From Euglena gracilis (lineage: Eukaryota; Euglenida; Euglenophyceae; Euglenales): DNA of 64,000 nucleotides. Shown one piece after another: positions 1 through 11,840 of the stretch. A program made the translations under genes and the position numbers. The notes under the pieces are model-generated. The model worked only from the letters and a program-made list of their open reading frames with translations. It did not search any database and had not been told where the DNA came from. Position 1 is the first letter of the stretch; every line of letters begins with the position of its first letter. Location of the stretch: positions 50,080,086 to 50,144,085 of the forward strand of contig CP154955.1 in assembly GCA_039621445.1 (NCBI GenBank), written 5' to 3'.

Positions 1-317
1 CACCCATCGGGTTTCCTGGTTTCATGCGATGGGTGTGTTGTTCACTGAAAAGAATCCCCGTGGGGGCAAAGGTGGAAAGCACCCGGGGGGGGGGGTCAAA
101 TTTTGGCCATGAACAAAGGATGTGGTGTGTGGCACACATCCTCCCTTTTCCTGTCCCCCTCCCCTGCCTGAGCCCATCCACCGCCACTGGGATGGAGAGA
201 GAGAGAGAGAGTGGCCATTGTAGGGTCTGAAGGTGCGCATTTGCGCAAACTGTTCTCTCCCAAACTCGCGGTGTTTGTTGCATTATTTTCAGCATTATTG
301 AAACTTGGGGTATTTAG

Positions 318-500
318 GGGGCGGCTGGCCGTCCGTCCGTCCGAGCCGTCCGGACCTCTTCAGCCGGACCTATGCTGGACGCCCAGCCGTCCGTCCGGAC
401 GAAGCATTTTTTCGCCAGCCGTCCGTCCAGCCGGACCAAAGTCTGTCTTGCCAGCCGGCCGGACCAAAGTCTGTCTGGCCAGCCGGCCGGACCAAAAAAA
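318..500 (+). repeat. CAGCCGTCCGTCCGGACC minisatellite, block 1
   Basis: Irregular repeats of GTCC and GCCGGCCGGACC units. A second block at 1760-2070 shares them. Confidence 0.85.
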
Positions 501-576
501 AAATACTTCCTCCTGAAAAGCAATCACGGCTTCCCTCTACTCGTCGTGTCAAATCACGAAAAACCACGAAGTTGCA

Positions 577-647
577 TCCCCCGGCGGGATTCGAACCCGC
601 GACCTACCGGTCACACACTAACCACACGACCGCTATACCACGAGGGG
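577..647 (-). tRNA. tRNA-like sequence, isotype unclear
   Basis: T-arm GCGGG-TTCGAAT-CCCGC and acceptor CCCCTCG/CGGGGGA (one mismatch) are clear. The D and anticodon arms do not fold cleanly, so this may be a tRNA-derived relic. Confidence 0.45.
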
Positions 648-659
648 CGATCATTCTGA

Positions 660-1600
660 AAACAAAAAATTTTAAGTTCTTTTTGGTCTTCCCTCTTTTA
701 AAAGGGGGGAATGGGGTTTTTGAGGTTCAGGAACCCAAAAAATTTTAACCTGTGCGCGTTCAATTTTCAAGTTGAAAATTTCAAAAGTTTAAAAAATTCA
801 TTTTTTGAAAATTTCATCAAAAAAGCTTCAAAAACTGAAAAACCAACACACAAGAACATGGACAACAGAAAAATCAAGGCCACACAAACCAATTAAGGTG
901 GAACCGTAGCTTGCCAAGGAACCTTCAAGCATCTTGAACAAACTTCTCATTTGAAAAAAAGGCACACCTTCAATTGACTTCAAAACACTTGGTCAGTCTC
1001 AAAACTTCTTTCCATTCAAATCCAACTTTGTCAAATTGAATCTTTGACTTGAAGTCTTTCCATTGAAATCAACTCTGTCTTAATCTCAATGTCCTGTGAA
1101 AAGTGAACCAAATGAGCATCATTTACTGAATCATGAACTAAATCCCTGTGGCTCCCATTTATCATCCAAAAGATGAACAATGAAATGTGCCAGATGTAGC
1201 ATGAAAGATGTCACAGAAATGTGCAGAAGAAAACCTTCACAGGATTTGTTGGAATACTGTCGTAAAAACCATTTTGAAGGCATGCCACAGACGAATGAAA
1301 TGATGCTAAAGTATGCTGAAGCTGCATGCATGTCGCCTACAAAAAATGTTTGGCAGTTTACAAACACTCCAGAAGAACACAGCAGGAGCAACAACAGGGA
1401 ACATACCTTCAACTGTGAAACTATCAGCACGAACTTATCACACGAAATGAACTCATCTCTTCGATTTCAATCATTTCAAACAGTGAAACATCTTTTGATT
1501 GTGCCTCTGTCTGAATTTAAAATGTCTGTCCGCCAGTGAAATTCCATCTGCCATGAAAAAGTTCGTCCCAAACGGTTCTAATTTCGATCCTAATTTAGTG
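660..1600. other. AT-rich stretch, no confident gene
   Basis: Unlike its surroundings, it lacks poly-C/G tracts. One + frame at 1180-1539 (119 codons, MKCARCSMKDVTEMCRRKPS..) is open but unrecognised. Confidence 0.4.
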
Positions 1601-1621
1601 TCCGCGAGCTTAAAAATTCAA

Positions 1622-1692
1622 GGCCCCACCCGGGATTGAACCGGGGATGTTGGAATCCAAGTCCCGGGTGCAGACCGCTACACTATGAGACC
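1622..1692 (-). tRNA. tRNA-like gene, anticodon TGG
   Basis: Acceptor GGTCTCA/TGGGGCC pairs fully with G-U, D-stem GTG/CAC, T-arm CCCGG-TTCAATC-CCGGG. The loop CTTGGAT gives anticodon TGG (Pro), but the body resembles tRNA-Gln. The anticodon stem has two mismatches. Confidence 0.65.
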
Positions 1693-1759
1693 AATGAGCG
1701 AAAGCTAAAATGAAAACTATGTAAAAAATTGAGCCTTTCTCCTTTGTTGGTCCTGAGTC

Positions 1760-2070
1760 CGATTCGGTACGTCCGTCCAGCACCCTGTCCAGCCGTCCGT
1801 CCAGATGAAAGGAATTTTCTCTTGCCGTCCGTCCTCCACACCAGCCATGCAAAACTGGTATATATCTGCCCAAACTCGCGTGCACTGAGACGCCTGCGCT
1901 TCCAAGGACCCATCCGGCCAGCCGGCCAGCCGGCCAGCCGGCTAGCCGGCCAGCCGGCTAGCTGGACCAAGTGAATTTTCTTCAGCCGTCTGGACCAAGC
2001 CCACAAGGTCAGCCGTCCGTCCGGACCTTCGCTTTTTTCACCAGCCGTCCGTCCGTCCGTCCGTCCGCCT
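1760..2070 (+). repeat. CAGCCGTCCGTCCGGACC minisatellite, block 2
   Basis: Contains a run of GCCAGCCGG units at 1915-1965 and a GTCC run at 2045-2066, just before the TA element at 2076. Confidence 0.85.
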
Positions 2071-2075
2071 CCTTA

Positions 2076-2524
2076 CAGTCCCTGGGCATAAATCCCCCCC
2101 ATAGGGAGGGTTTTTTAGGCTCTTGACCATGGGGGGGATTTTCGGCCGTTTCGGGCACTTTGCCCCGTCCCTTCTATTCTTTGAAGCCATGACGCCCACC
2201 GGCATTCGGAATTCATTTGCCGTATGTTGTGGGGTTGTTATGGTATTCCCGAACACCTCTGTTCAGGGAGGTGGGTCTTATTGATTGATACATGCTGAGG
2301 ATGGTGCAATGGACAAAAAAAGCAAAAAGATGCCAAGTCCTCGACCCGGGGGCCAAGCAAGTGGTGAGGTTGTGCTGCCCTTGCATGTATGAAAAAATTC
2401 CCAACCCACCTGTATGTGGTGGGTCTGATTTTCGACCGTTTCGGAGCCTTTTGCAAATCCAGGAAAATTCCGAAATTTCAGGGGGGAAATTTTTGGGTGG
2501 GGGACAATTTACGCCCAGGGACTG
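2076..2524. mobile_element. TA element, CAGTCCCTGGGC family, copy 1
   Basis: Inverted ends CAGTCCCTGGGCATAAAT and ATTTACGCCCAGGGACTG, each abutting TA. Internally similar to 30065-30538 in opposite orientation (shared block with CATGCAAGGGCAGCAC). Confidence 0.85.
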
Positions 2525-3028
2525 TATGGCCATTGTTGGGTCACCCTAAAGTGGTCGATGTACAAAATTGCGCACATCGACATTCTTTCTTTGCTCAAAC
2601 CATTCATCACGCCACAATTTGGAGGATCCGTACTGCAAGTTTGGTGGGACTCCTGACCCTTCCCTCCGTTTCGGACCACTTTCCCTTGACCTTGCACGGG
2701 CCTTCACAAAATCCCCAGGCACGCCCTCCTTCCTGTCCAGCGACACGGTTGGACGCACCCTAACCCCCCCTTCCTTGTTCCCCGCGTCCGGCAAACGTCC
2801 AAAAACACAAGTACGAGTCCAAAAAAATTGAACGATGGACGTCTGGACGTCTGTGATTAATGGTCCAAACCCCTTTTAAAAAAAAACAGCCCCTTCTCAC
2901 TATCAGAAACGGCATGACACTGCTAGATGGTTGGTAGACACATGCATTTGCCGGAAAGCGGCATTCATGTGATCAAGCAATGAAGAAGAGCGCACCACAC
3001 TGCAGCTATCACCCTGGAGGCGCTCCTA

Positions 3029-4095
3029 CCCTTTATTGTTCCCCCCCCTTTATTGTCCCTGGCCGATTTTTGCAGGAAAAATTTTTTGACCGTCACTTCT
3101 CTTTCTCCAGCCATCATAGCTGGCACTTCGTTTAAAACGAAGTCAAAAAAAACACGTTTTTTTAAAAAAAAAACATGTTTTTTAAAAAAAAACAAAAAAA
3201 ACACCATTGAGGGTCCAGGGCAAAAAAAATTTTGCCTTTAATTTTAGCTTTTTTTGCCCATCCTCGGTCAGAGAAAGACACCAAATTTGGGATGTTTCAA
3301 GTTAGTTTGGAATGGTTTCAAGCCAAAATGGCAGAAAAATGCCCTATTTTGACCATCCTTGTTGAAGACAACCAAAAGTATTGGTTTTGAGCTAAGATTG
3401 GTTCACCCTTGCGATCAAAGGCAAAATTTGGACCATCATTTTCCCTTTGTTTTTTTTGCCGTTTTTTTTTGCCCGTTTTTTTTAATAAAAAACAAAAAAA
3501 ACGTTTTTTTAAAAATAAAAATAAAAACGCCAGCTATGCCAGCCATGGCTCCTAAAATGCGCCAGATTATGTTGGCTTTCAAGCCTGTGGCTGTGTTTCC
3601 GGACAGCCGGCGCGAAGGAGTCTACCATACTCCACAAAGAATGAAATTGTGAAATTTCGGGCCACACTCTTTGGCGGAGACATGTGCACAGTTCCCAGAG
3701 GTTTGTGAAAAAACCCCTCCTGATCTGGCTGAATAAATGGCCGCGTTGTCTGTGTTGGACACCATGGAAGGGCAGGATGTTCCTCGTGTTGATACACACC
3801 ACACACCCGATGAAGAGAGCTCGGGTGATGAACCTGAGCCCTCGGAGGGTTCTCAGAATATTGATGATGAGCCACCTACAGAGCCTTCATTCTGTGAAAG
3901 GCCCCTTCGTGTCCCAAATGTGGTGAGTTGTCTGACCTGCGGCATTTCGTTCCATAGTGGATGTGTGGCCGTAAGATGGTTTTTCGTCGGCCCTGGCCTT
4001 ATTGTCCGCTCGGCACGGCTTTATTGTCCCCCCCCCTTTATTGTCCGTTCGGGCTCCCGGCCGGAAGATGGTTGGGACAATAAAGGGGGGGGGGG
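3029..4095. mobile_element. 1.1-kb TA element carrying a PHD-like exon
   Basis: Ends CCCTTTATTGT-CCCCC / inverse with TA at 3027-3028 and 4096-4097. The interior has long A/T homopolymers (3140-3215, 3445-3530) and the + strand exon 3737-3970. Confidence 0.7.
3737..3970 (+). CDS. Possible exon with partial PHD-type finger
   Basis: ATG-initiated, 78 codons with an acidic part (PDEESSGDEPEPSEGSQ) and then CLTCGISFHSGCVA, which fits the C-x2-C-x4-H-x2-C half of a PHD finger. Donor GTAAGA follows. A stronger-looking donor (GTGAGT, 3924) would remove the finger half. The rest of the domain is not visible; the exon lies inside a TA element. Confidence 0.4.
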
Positions 4096-4141
4096 TAATT
4101 CACATGGGGTTGTTGGTACCACTATTTAGGGACTTCATATA

Positions 4142-4349
4142 CCCCCCCTCCCCTTATTTGAGCACACCCACGGGCTTGAGGACCCCCCAAATGCTCAAAT
4201 AAAGGGGGGGTCAAATAAGGGGGGGGGTCGAAAATTTGGCTTTGAGAAAGGACTAAAAAATTTCGGCGCCTTCGGCGCCTAGAAAAAAAATTTTCCCCAG
4301 ACCCAAATGCTCAATTAAGGGGGGGGGTCAAATAAGAGGAGGGGGGTGG
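4142..4349. mobile_element. Small TA element (TTATTTGA family)
   Basis: Ends CCCCCCCTCCCCTTATTTGA / inverse, flanked by TA. Contains a GGCGCCTTCGGCGCC hairpin at 4264. Confidence 0.7.
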
Positions 4350-4359
4350 TACACAAGGA

Positions 4360-5366
4360 TTGACCCACAGTTGGCGTTTTGTGTTTTGTGTTTTGTGTTT
4401 TTTTTTAAAAAAAACAACAACAAAATTTCATTAAAATAAAATGGAAAACACAAAAGGAAAATTTCATTGAACACCCACCACCAGAGCTGGCGTTTTTTTT
4501 TGTTTTTTTTAAAAAAAACAAAAAACGTGTTTTTTTTTGAAAAAAAACGGCAAAAAAACGGTTTTTTTTAAAAAACCGGCCGAATCAAGCGCCAAGTCGC
4601 CGGCAACGGAAAAACTCAAAAAAAAAACACCACACACATGCAACCCCCCCTTTCCTCGGTTTTGTATTGACCTTTGAAGCATGGGCAAAAGAGGTTGGTT
4701 GAGAAAATAGCTATAAAAGTGACAGAAAAAAATGCAACAATTCCAAGATCATGTTGGGAACTGCCCAAAAAAAATGAAAATTTTTTTTCCACCATACCCC
4801 CGCTGGCGTTTTTTTTTTTTAAAAAAAACACAAAAAAAACAAAAAAAACCGTTTTTTGTTTTTTTTGTTTTTTTTTACTGCCGGCTTTGCCCACCACACT
4901 GCACTTTGATCCCACTGAGTTGAAACCGTGTTAGTCCACGATGTACACCGGCTGTGAAACCCGTGTTCAGTCCACGCGTACAGCGGTGGTGTTCACGTGT
5001 TTGACACAACTGACAAAATTTGGAGCACATCCTTTCTTTCCCCGGCGCGAAGCGCGACAAAAAAATTTTCTTGGCACAACCAAAATGCATTTTTTTTTTG
5101 TCCTCCTGGCCCCAAAGGGCCCAGACGCTAACGCCTTTTTAGGACAACAATGCCCCAAAAAATGAACATTGAACTAGAAAGTGAAATCATGGGCAGAACC
5201 CCTTTTGGAAACCTTCCACTCAACCCAACTGTGACTTCACAACCTGGGGGGGGGGTGCGAAGAAGCCATTTTTTTTTCACTTGTATTCAAACAGCCAAGT
5301 TGAAAGTGGTTTGTGGGGTCCCAAAAAAACATGTGACCCCAAGATCACGAAGAACGTGACCCCCCC
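4360..5366. other. A/T homopolymer stretch, no gene seen
   Basis: Alternating long A and T runs (4490-4580, 4810-4880). The part after 5040 is shared inverted with 46020-46440 (CCCCACAAACCACTTTCA, AGCGCC..hairpins), so it is a dispersed repeat. Confidence 0.5.
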
Positions 5367-5368
5367 TA

Positions 5369-5806
5369 CCATGCCCCCCCCCCCCCCTTATATACCTCCC
5401 CCCGGTAGGCCAAAATTGGGGGGGGGGGTTGGTACCCCCCCCCTCTCCGAGGGGCTCGCCACGCCATTTACCCCCCCTCCCCCCCCCCTAGCCGGACCCC
5501 CTCGCCACGCCACCCAACACATTTTTCATTGTGCAACTATGGTACACCCCTCCCCCCATCTGAGACCCCCTCGCCACGCCATTTTCCGGCCATTCCCCCC
5601 CCCCCTATTCGGACCCCCTCGCCACGGCGTACCAACCCCCCGAGGTACATGATGGAGGGGAGGTACACAATGGGGGGGCACGTTTTTGTTGGTGGGATTC
5701 ATTCATTTTTCATGGGAACTGCCCCCCCCCATGTATGTGTATGTGCATGTATGTACCTCCCCCCCGGGGGTACACAATGGGGGGTACATAATGGGGGGGG
5801 GCATGG
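5369..5806. mobile_element. TA element, CCATGCCCC family
   Basis: Ends CCATGCCCCCCC / inverse next to TA. The flank ACGTGACCCCCCC is found on both sides. Confidence 0.7.
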
Positions 5807-5823
5807 TAACGTGACCCCCCCTA

Positions 5824-8505
5824 TTTGTCACCCCCCCCTAATAGTCGCCCCCCCCCCTTGGGGGGCGACAATTAGGGGGGGGGTTACTCGTGGACCCAAG
5901 GACATATAGGGTAAATTGAGTAACCCCCCCCCCCTAATTGTCACCCCCCCCTAATAGTCGCCAGGGGGGTCAAAACGCTCCCAGGGGGGTGCCATATAGG
6001 GGGGGGGGGTCACGTTATATGGCAACCCCAGGGAGCGTTTTGACCCCCCTGGCAGGGTTGCATATAGGAATATAGGGATATAGGAGATATAGGTATAGGT
6101 ATAGGTATGGGTTTTTCCACCTCCTATACCTCCTATATATCCTAACCCCCCCCCAAAATAAGACCTGGGTCTTATTTTTGGGTCCGTTGCTGGAAACAGC
6201 CAGGGGGGGTCTTATTTTTTGGGGGGGTCTTATTTTTGGATTTTTTCTTGACCAACCCGGGCTCGAAAAAAACATCATTTTTCAGGTTCCCAAAAAAACT
6301 AAAAATTTTCCTTCGGCACTTCGCGCCATGTGTAAATTTGTGTAAGTTGACATTTAGCATGTTTTTTGCACTTCAAGAATCTGAATTTTTTTGAAATTTC
6401 ATCATTTGTGTGTGTGAAATTTGGGTTTTTTGCAATTTCTCAGGGAAAATTTTCACCGTCCCTGGCGCTTCGCGCCATCAGGGGGGGTCTTATTTATGGG
6501 GGTGTCTTATTTTTGGATTTTTGCTCGATCGGCCCAGGGGGGATCTTATTTTTGGGGGGTCTTTTTTGGGGGTGCGGTCCCCGTGACCCCCCCCCCGTGA
6601 CCCCCCCCCGTGACCCGCAAATGAGGGGTGCGAAATTTTTGACTGTGCTTTTTTTGCAAGAGCTTCTATCTCACATGTCGAACAATGAACGCAAAGCCGA
6701 GACTGTGCAGAAGCGAAGAGAGCTTCAAAAGCAACGTCGTCAACAGAAGAGCGATTTGAATGACGAGCACAAGCGTGTGTTGTATGAGCCAGCCAATACA
6801 TGCCATGTTTCTCGTTTTGTTTTCCCAAAAAGTGACCTGCATGAAAGATGGCATGTTATTCCGGCGTTTGGCCATTGCTACCTCCTGGTTCCGAGGTCGT
6901 TCGGGTGGTTGTCTTCCCTGACCAACCAGATGCCATCCTGGGATCTGCATGTCTACTTTACCATGCCCCCCCCCCCCCATATAACACCCCCCCCCATATA
7001 AGACCCCCCCCCCTGGCCGGCCGAAGGCCGGCCCTTTGGCCGGGACCGACCCCCCCCATATAAAACCCCCCCCATATAAGACCCCCCCCCTAGGATTTTG
7101 GCTCCCGAGGGGGGGTCTTATATGGGGGTTATTTGGGTTGACAAGGAAATAATTGAGTGCAGATCCTTTTCCCAAGTCTGATGACGAGGAGGAGATGGGA
7201 CCCAACCCGGATGCTAGCTCCAGCTCAAACTCTGTGCCTCCCCTCAACGTGTGGCAACCCACGATGACGAGGGAGAATGTTTCTCGTATTGCCACTGCAA
7301 TGGAGTCAACCTTCTTCCTTTTTTCCCAAATGTAGGTGAGATGCATTTTGAGATGCTCCCTGTCCCTTTGTTGTGCCTTTTGAATCACTTTCAATTCGGG
7401 CTTTGATTGTAAAAAGTCAATACCATCGAAATGGCGGAAGGTTGGAAACGAGTGTCCCCGGAAGAGCTCCGGCGTTTATTGTCATCTGACCTGTGATTGT
7501 CTCCCTCGCAACCCATTTGCACTGCAAGGAGGTTTGCAATCGATGGGCAGCGATTTGTGCCTTCCATGTTCTCACCGAGTCCACCCACAAGGTCCCCGAA
7601 ACTGCCATTTGCCCCCCGTGACCCCCCCCCCGTGACCCCCCCCCGTGACCCCCCCGTGACCCGCGCCACCCCCTTTGGGGGGGTCTTATTTTTTAGGGGG
7701 GTTTATGTGTCGTGACAAAAAAAAACAAAATTTTCTGGGGGGAAATGAACATTGAAAAGAATTGTTTGCCCGTCTTTTTGTTGGATGGCTTTTCACTTGG
7801 AGAGGCACCTGGTTTTGGAGCATGGGGCAGTCGTGAAAATTCCGCCATTCAAAGACCAGTCACAGAGAGTCATTTCCCAAAGGCGGCAAGCAAAACGGCG
7901 CAAAAGGTGTCCTTGGTCTTCTACATGAATCCCACAATCCCCATGAGCCTTGTGGAAGATCCTTTTTCAGCAAGCTTATGGACATCCTTTTGGCAGAAAT
8001 GGAATCCATGGAAAAAATGTATCTGCTTGCGCAAGGTGCCCTTCTCAGTTTCAAAACGAACCATAATTTTATTTTTACTAAGCATCCAATCCAAAATTGG
8101 AACATCCATAGCTGGATCTTCTGTCTCACTGGCACTGGATGGAGACAATTTTTCCCGAAAAATGCGAAAAAAAAGTCACTTTTTTGGCGAATTTTTGGGG
8201 TCGGGACGGCAATTTTCAAGGAAAAAATGTTGGAAAAATCAATACATTTTTGGGGTTGGGTTTTTTTTGGAGACATATAAGTGACATATAGGTATAGGTA
8301 TGGGTATAGGTTGTCGACATATAGGTATAGGTCTTTTGCCAAACCTATACCTATATGCAACCCTGCCCCTGGCGACAATTAGGGGGGGTGACAATTAGGG
8401 GTGGGGTAACTCAATTTACCCTACATGTTCATGGGTCCATGGGCACCCCACCCTAATTGTCGCCCCCCAAGGGGGGGGGGGGGCGACAATTAGGGGTGGG
8501 TGACA
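5824..8505. mobile_element. 2.7-kb element with gene fragments on both strands
   Basis: Outer inverted ends TGTCACCC..CTAAT-GTCGCCCC; second inner inverted pair GCAGGGTTGCATATAGG at 6053 and 8350. Interior modules with GGTCTTATTTTT recur at 6170, 6480 and 7680. Coding-like stretches: + 6674-6960 and 7155-7335 (acidic, SADPFPKSDDEEEMGP), - 8148-7921 (VPILDWMLSKNKIMVRF). None recognised. TA at both ends fits, with one extra T on the left. Confidence 0.65.
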
Positions 8506-8518
8506 TACAGGAGAGGCT

Positions 8519-9267
8519 TTAAATCCGATAGCCCATTAATTCGTAAAATCTAATACCGCGGCTCTTATCCCCGCAGGACCCCCAAGATTCGGCGCCTTTA
8601 TAGGGGCATATGGGCGTAGAGGAGGCATAGGGCAAGAGCCCTTTGGGATGTGGCAAGGGTGGGTTGAAGACCTTGCCTAGCCATGTGATTTCTTGTGTCG
8701 GCGCAAGGGAGGATTTGGGGGATGTGAGGAGGTTATTTGAGAGAAGGGTAGATGTGACGGTGCCGGTCACGAGCTTGTAGAGGGAATTCGATGGGGCAAG
8801 GACGAGAATGTCGTCACAGTAGGTGAAGATGAAGAAGTGTGTGCCGTACCGGGGGCCGACAATTACCGCTGGTGGGTAATTCCCGCTCGGGCTTAAACAC
8901 GGCCATTTTAGGCGCGCTGTATTACCGCGCGTTCCACGGCGGAAGCGCCAGTTAGGAGCGCGAAAATCTTCGCGATCCAATATTTTGCCGAAATACTGGG
9001 CTGAAAACTGCGTCATTCGTGTGTCTGTCACTCCGAGAGACAAACGAAGTTTGACAGCAAGGAACCCACTGCGGAAAAACATCCAGAAGATAGTTTATTT
9101 TTGCCATTTGGCAGAAAGCACGGAAAAAATAGTGCGCTGTTGACACAGCGTTGTAAAACCCCGTGGTAATTGTCGCCGCGGCAATTACCCACCCCCGGTA
9201 ATTGTCGGCCCCCGGTAGGTGTATGTCGAGGGTAGGAAGGAAACAGCCTGCTTGGGAGGTTAGGCAG
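8519..9267 (-). pseudogene. Retrotransposon reverse transcriptase, 3' part
   Basis: 8519-8846 reads ..GTHFFIFTYCDDILVLAPS.. (the Y-x-DD catalytic box of reverse transcriptase) and later SSLAPTQEITWLGKVF, the usual 'LG' box. 9218-9267 is the preceding stretch. The two are split by the TA element 8849-9215. Together with 14155-15060 it forms one broken copy; frames shift between blocks and a stop intervenes, so it is dead. The fragments do not allow a choice between Ty3-like and DIRS-like. Confidence 0.75.
8849..9215. mobile_element. TA element interrupting the reverse transcriptase
   Basis: Inverted ends CCGGGGGCCGACAATTACCG / inverse, flanked by TA at 8847-8848 and 9216-9217. Splits the region just before the YCDD box. 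Confidence 0.88.
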
Positions 9268-9594
9268 TACGGGGGGGGGGGCTGCGGACCCCCCCCCCCC
9301 CGGTGAACTTCACCTGTGAATGTTCACCAGGGGGGGGGGAGGGGGGGTGCTTTCGGCGGTGAAGTTCATCTGTGAACTTCACCGGTGAACTTCACCGTTT
9401 TGATGGTTGGAGGTGAAATTTTCATGGGTGAAATTTTGCTCCTTTCCTCTCAAAATGGTCATTTTCAGGTTGATGCTTCGTGGAATTTTTTTCGAAATTT
9501 TCGCAAACTTTGGGGGAGCACACGGCTGGCCGACGGCTGGCCGACGGCGTGACGGAAGCCGGGTCCTGTCGTTGAGCTTTTGTTGAGTTGCAAA

Positions 9595-9900
9595 TGCCGA
9601 ATTTGGTGTGCCTGTTCCAAATTTTGGAAGGCAAATTCCTAATTTAGTGTGCCAATTCCTAATTTTGAGGTGCAAATTCCTATTTTCATGTGTATATTCC
9701 TAATTTTGAGTGACAAATGCCTAATTTTGGGTGTAAAGTGCTGATATTTTGAGTGGTAATCCCAAGTTTGGTGTGCCAATGCCTTCTTTTGAGTGGTAAA
9801 TTCCTAATTAGTGAAAAAGGTTCCTAATTTTGAGGGGATTTGGTGGGCCAATTCCTAACTTTGAGTGATTAATGCCTAATTTGGGGTGCAAAGCCCTACA
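9595..9900 (+). repeat. Degenerate ~21-bp minisatellite
   Basis: About 14 diverged units of AATTCCTAATTTTGAGTGCC type. No coding content. Confidence 0.85.
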
Positions 9901-9936
9901 AGAGGGGTTGCTTTGGGCAATTTTTAGTCACTTGTA

Positions 9937-11266
9937 ACCGTGTTTAGAGGCCCGGCGCCTGCCCTGTATTTCGTGGCTATGAACACGGAAAACAGGGCAT
10001 ATTTTCTTAACCCGGCAATATGCCCTGTTTTTCGTGGTAAGGTGAACACAAAAAACAGGGCATATTGCCGTGTTCAGGGTTTTCTCCCAAAATTTAAGAC
10101 CTTTCAAACAAAGAACATAATTATTTTGAATCACTTTGAATTGCTTCGAAACCGAGGAGAGCACACAGATGATGGAATGGCACACGAGGAGGGACGAAGT
10201 CCATCCTCCGTTTTGGACTCGACGAACGAATCCACCTGCAACCTCCGTAGCACTTCGCTGCGATACCCGGTGCAGAAACCCATAATGAGAATGTTTCCCT
10301 GCTGTGCCTCAAACGGCCTGCTCCACTGAACCGTGTCAAGGATGCCAGGAAGTTCTGCAAGTTGCAGAATTTCCTCAGGGGGGTGCACAGCCTCACCAAT
10401 GGCCTTTTTGGTTGCCTCACGGGTCAGAGCAGCCGCCATCAATTTTTGCAGCCGTGGGAGTTGCGTTTCAGAGGATGGCACAAACGGGGTTTCTGGCTGA
10501 GATGCCGCATGGATGCGGGCAACTGCGTTCAGGTATCCCCTGAACGTCGATGCTTTCAATTGTCGGAATTTGAATTGCTGGCCACACTGTGCCCGGCGTT
10601 GGTCCTCGCATTGTTTGATGACCGCTTGCCCATCAAACAACAGTGCAGGATCAAGCTCCCAAGCTGCCCAAGCACAAAGGAAAGCATCTAGTTCGTCATA
10701 GACAGCGCAAAGCGCATTGCAGACGTCCTCGAATTCAAGGAGGTGTGCCAATGCGGATTGCTCTGTCCCTTCTGAACCGGATGCTTTCTTTTTGGTAGCC
10801 TCCGCCAGAAGGTTACCATGCAAGGGGTCAACAGCAGGGTTCTTTCTTTTTTCCCAACCCTGCTTAATTGTGGCCAAAAATTCAGGAACTTTTGGGGGTT
10901 GTGGCAACATTCGGTCCATGGTGTTGGCAGCTTTCTTTGCCATTTTTCAAAAACAGACTGAGGAAGAACGCAATGAGTATAAATAAATAAAGCAAATGGC
11001 ACAAGAACATTTTCCAGGACGCCGTGGCCATGGTTTGGGGCATTGGGACATCATTTTCATTCACTGGTTCCTTACCACGAAAAACAGGGCATATTTTGTT
11101 AACCCGGAAATATGCCCTGTTTTTAGTGGTAAGGTGAACACGAAAAACAGGGCATATTGCCGTGTTCAGGAATTTTCCAGGAAAATCAACAAAAAAGTGC
11201 CCGAAACCATGGCGTGAAGCATACCCACGAAATACAGGGCAGGCGCCGGGCCTCTCTAAACACGGT
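9937..11266. mobile_element. TIR element carrying the recombinase-like ORF
   Basis: Inverted ends: ACCGTGTTTAGAGGCCCGGC on the left, repeated inverted on the right apart from a 2-nt insertion, each abutting TA. Subterminal inverted repeats (AAAACAGGGCATATTGCC) follow on both sides. Similarity to the copy at 33469-35767 continues past the right TA (GTGGG..ATAACCCG), so the true right boundary may lie further out, near 11360. Confidence 0.7.
10131..10943 (-). CDS. Tyrosine-recombinase-like protein, C-terminal half missing
   Basis: 270-codon ORF opening with ATG in AAAAATGGC. An N-terminal part rich in A, E and K is followed by a SAM-like core-binding stretch (STFRGYLNAVARIHA) and then NILIMGFCTGYRSEVLRRLQ. 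The last matches the helix carrying the first catalytic Arg of tyrosine recombinases (Crypton/DIRS style 'TGLR.SEL'). The later H-x-x-R and Tyr boxes are absent, so the protein cannot be an active recombinase unless further exons exist outside. It sits between inverted repeats 9937-... and ...-11266. Family call rests on one motif plus architecture. Confidence 0.55.
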   Translation of the reverse strand: MAKKAANTMDRMLPQPPKVPEFLATIKQGWEKRKNPAVDPLHGNLLAEATKKKASGSEGTEQSALAHLLEFEDVCNALCAVYDELDAFLCAWAAWELDPALLFDGQAVIKQCEDQRRAQCGQQFKFRQLKASTFRGYLNAVARIHAASQPETPFVPSSETQLPRLQKLMAAALTREATKKAIGEAVHPPEEILQLAELPGILDTVQWSRPFEAQQGNILIMGFCTGYRSEVLRRLQVDSFVESKTEDGLRPSSCAIPSSVCSPRFRSNSK

Positions 11267-11585
11267 TACAAAAAAAATCGTGGGCCATAACCCGTATTCA
11301 TAACCCGTACCCGTTATACGCCCTGAATACGGGTTATGGCCACAATTTTTATATAGTAAAAAAAACGTGTTCAGCCCGCCAAATGCCTGCCCTGAAATTC
11401 GTGGTCATGAACACTTTTTCAATGAGGGCATCTGTGGCAATGACACGTTTTCAATTAAGGCATCTGTGGTTAGGCACGTTTTCAATGAGGGCATCTGTGG
11501 CAATGACACGTTTTCGATTGAGGCCGTGTTACCAGCACCAGGCCTCAGGACAGAGGCTGTGTTAGTAACGCAGGCCTCAGGGTTT

Positions 11586-11619
11586 GACAAAGGCTGTGTT
11601 ATATAACACAGCCTTTGTC
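11586..11619. repeat. Perfect 34-bp palindrome
   Basis: GACAAAGGCTGTGTTATA and its inverse with no loop, flanked by imperfect inverted CAGGCCTCAGG blocks at 11545-11585 and 11620-11645. Preceded by ~50-bp direct repeats (GAGGGCATCTGTGGCAATGA) at 11425-11525. Confidence 0.95.
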
Positions 11620-11840
11620 CTGAGGCCTGGGTTGCTAACACAGCCTTTGTCACAGCAACAAAAAACGACATTGAAGAATACAGAAATATGATGCATAGAC
11701 ATTGCAGGCTAAAGTTGCAGTAGCAAACAGAATGCAGTGGAACTCTGCCCCGGCAATGTGGAGTTGGTTCGCTAGGCCAAGACGACAGCGAACAGACATG
11801 GCAGTGCCATGTGGTCAGAAAGCACAAATAGGTCACTTAC

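Noticed and set aside
11267-11360. Firm TA boundary for the ACCGTGTT elements
   Set aside because: The two copies remain similar beyond the right TA, so the duplicated TA may be inside a larger unit.
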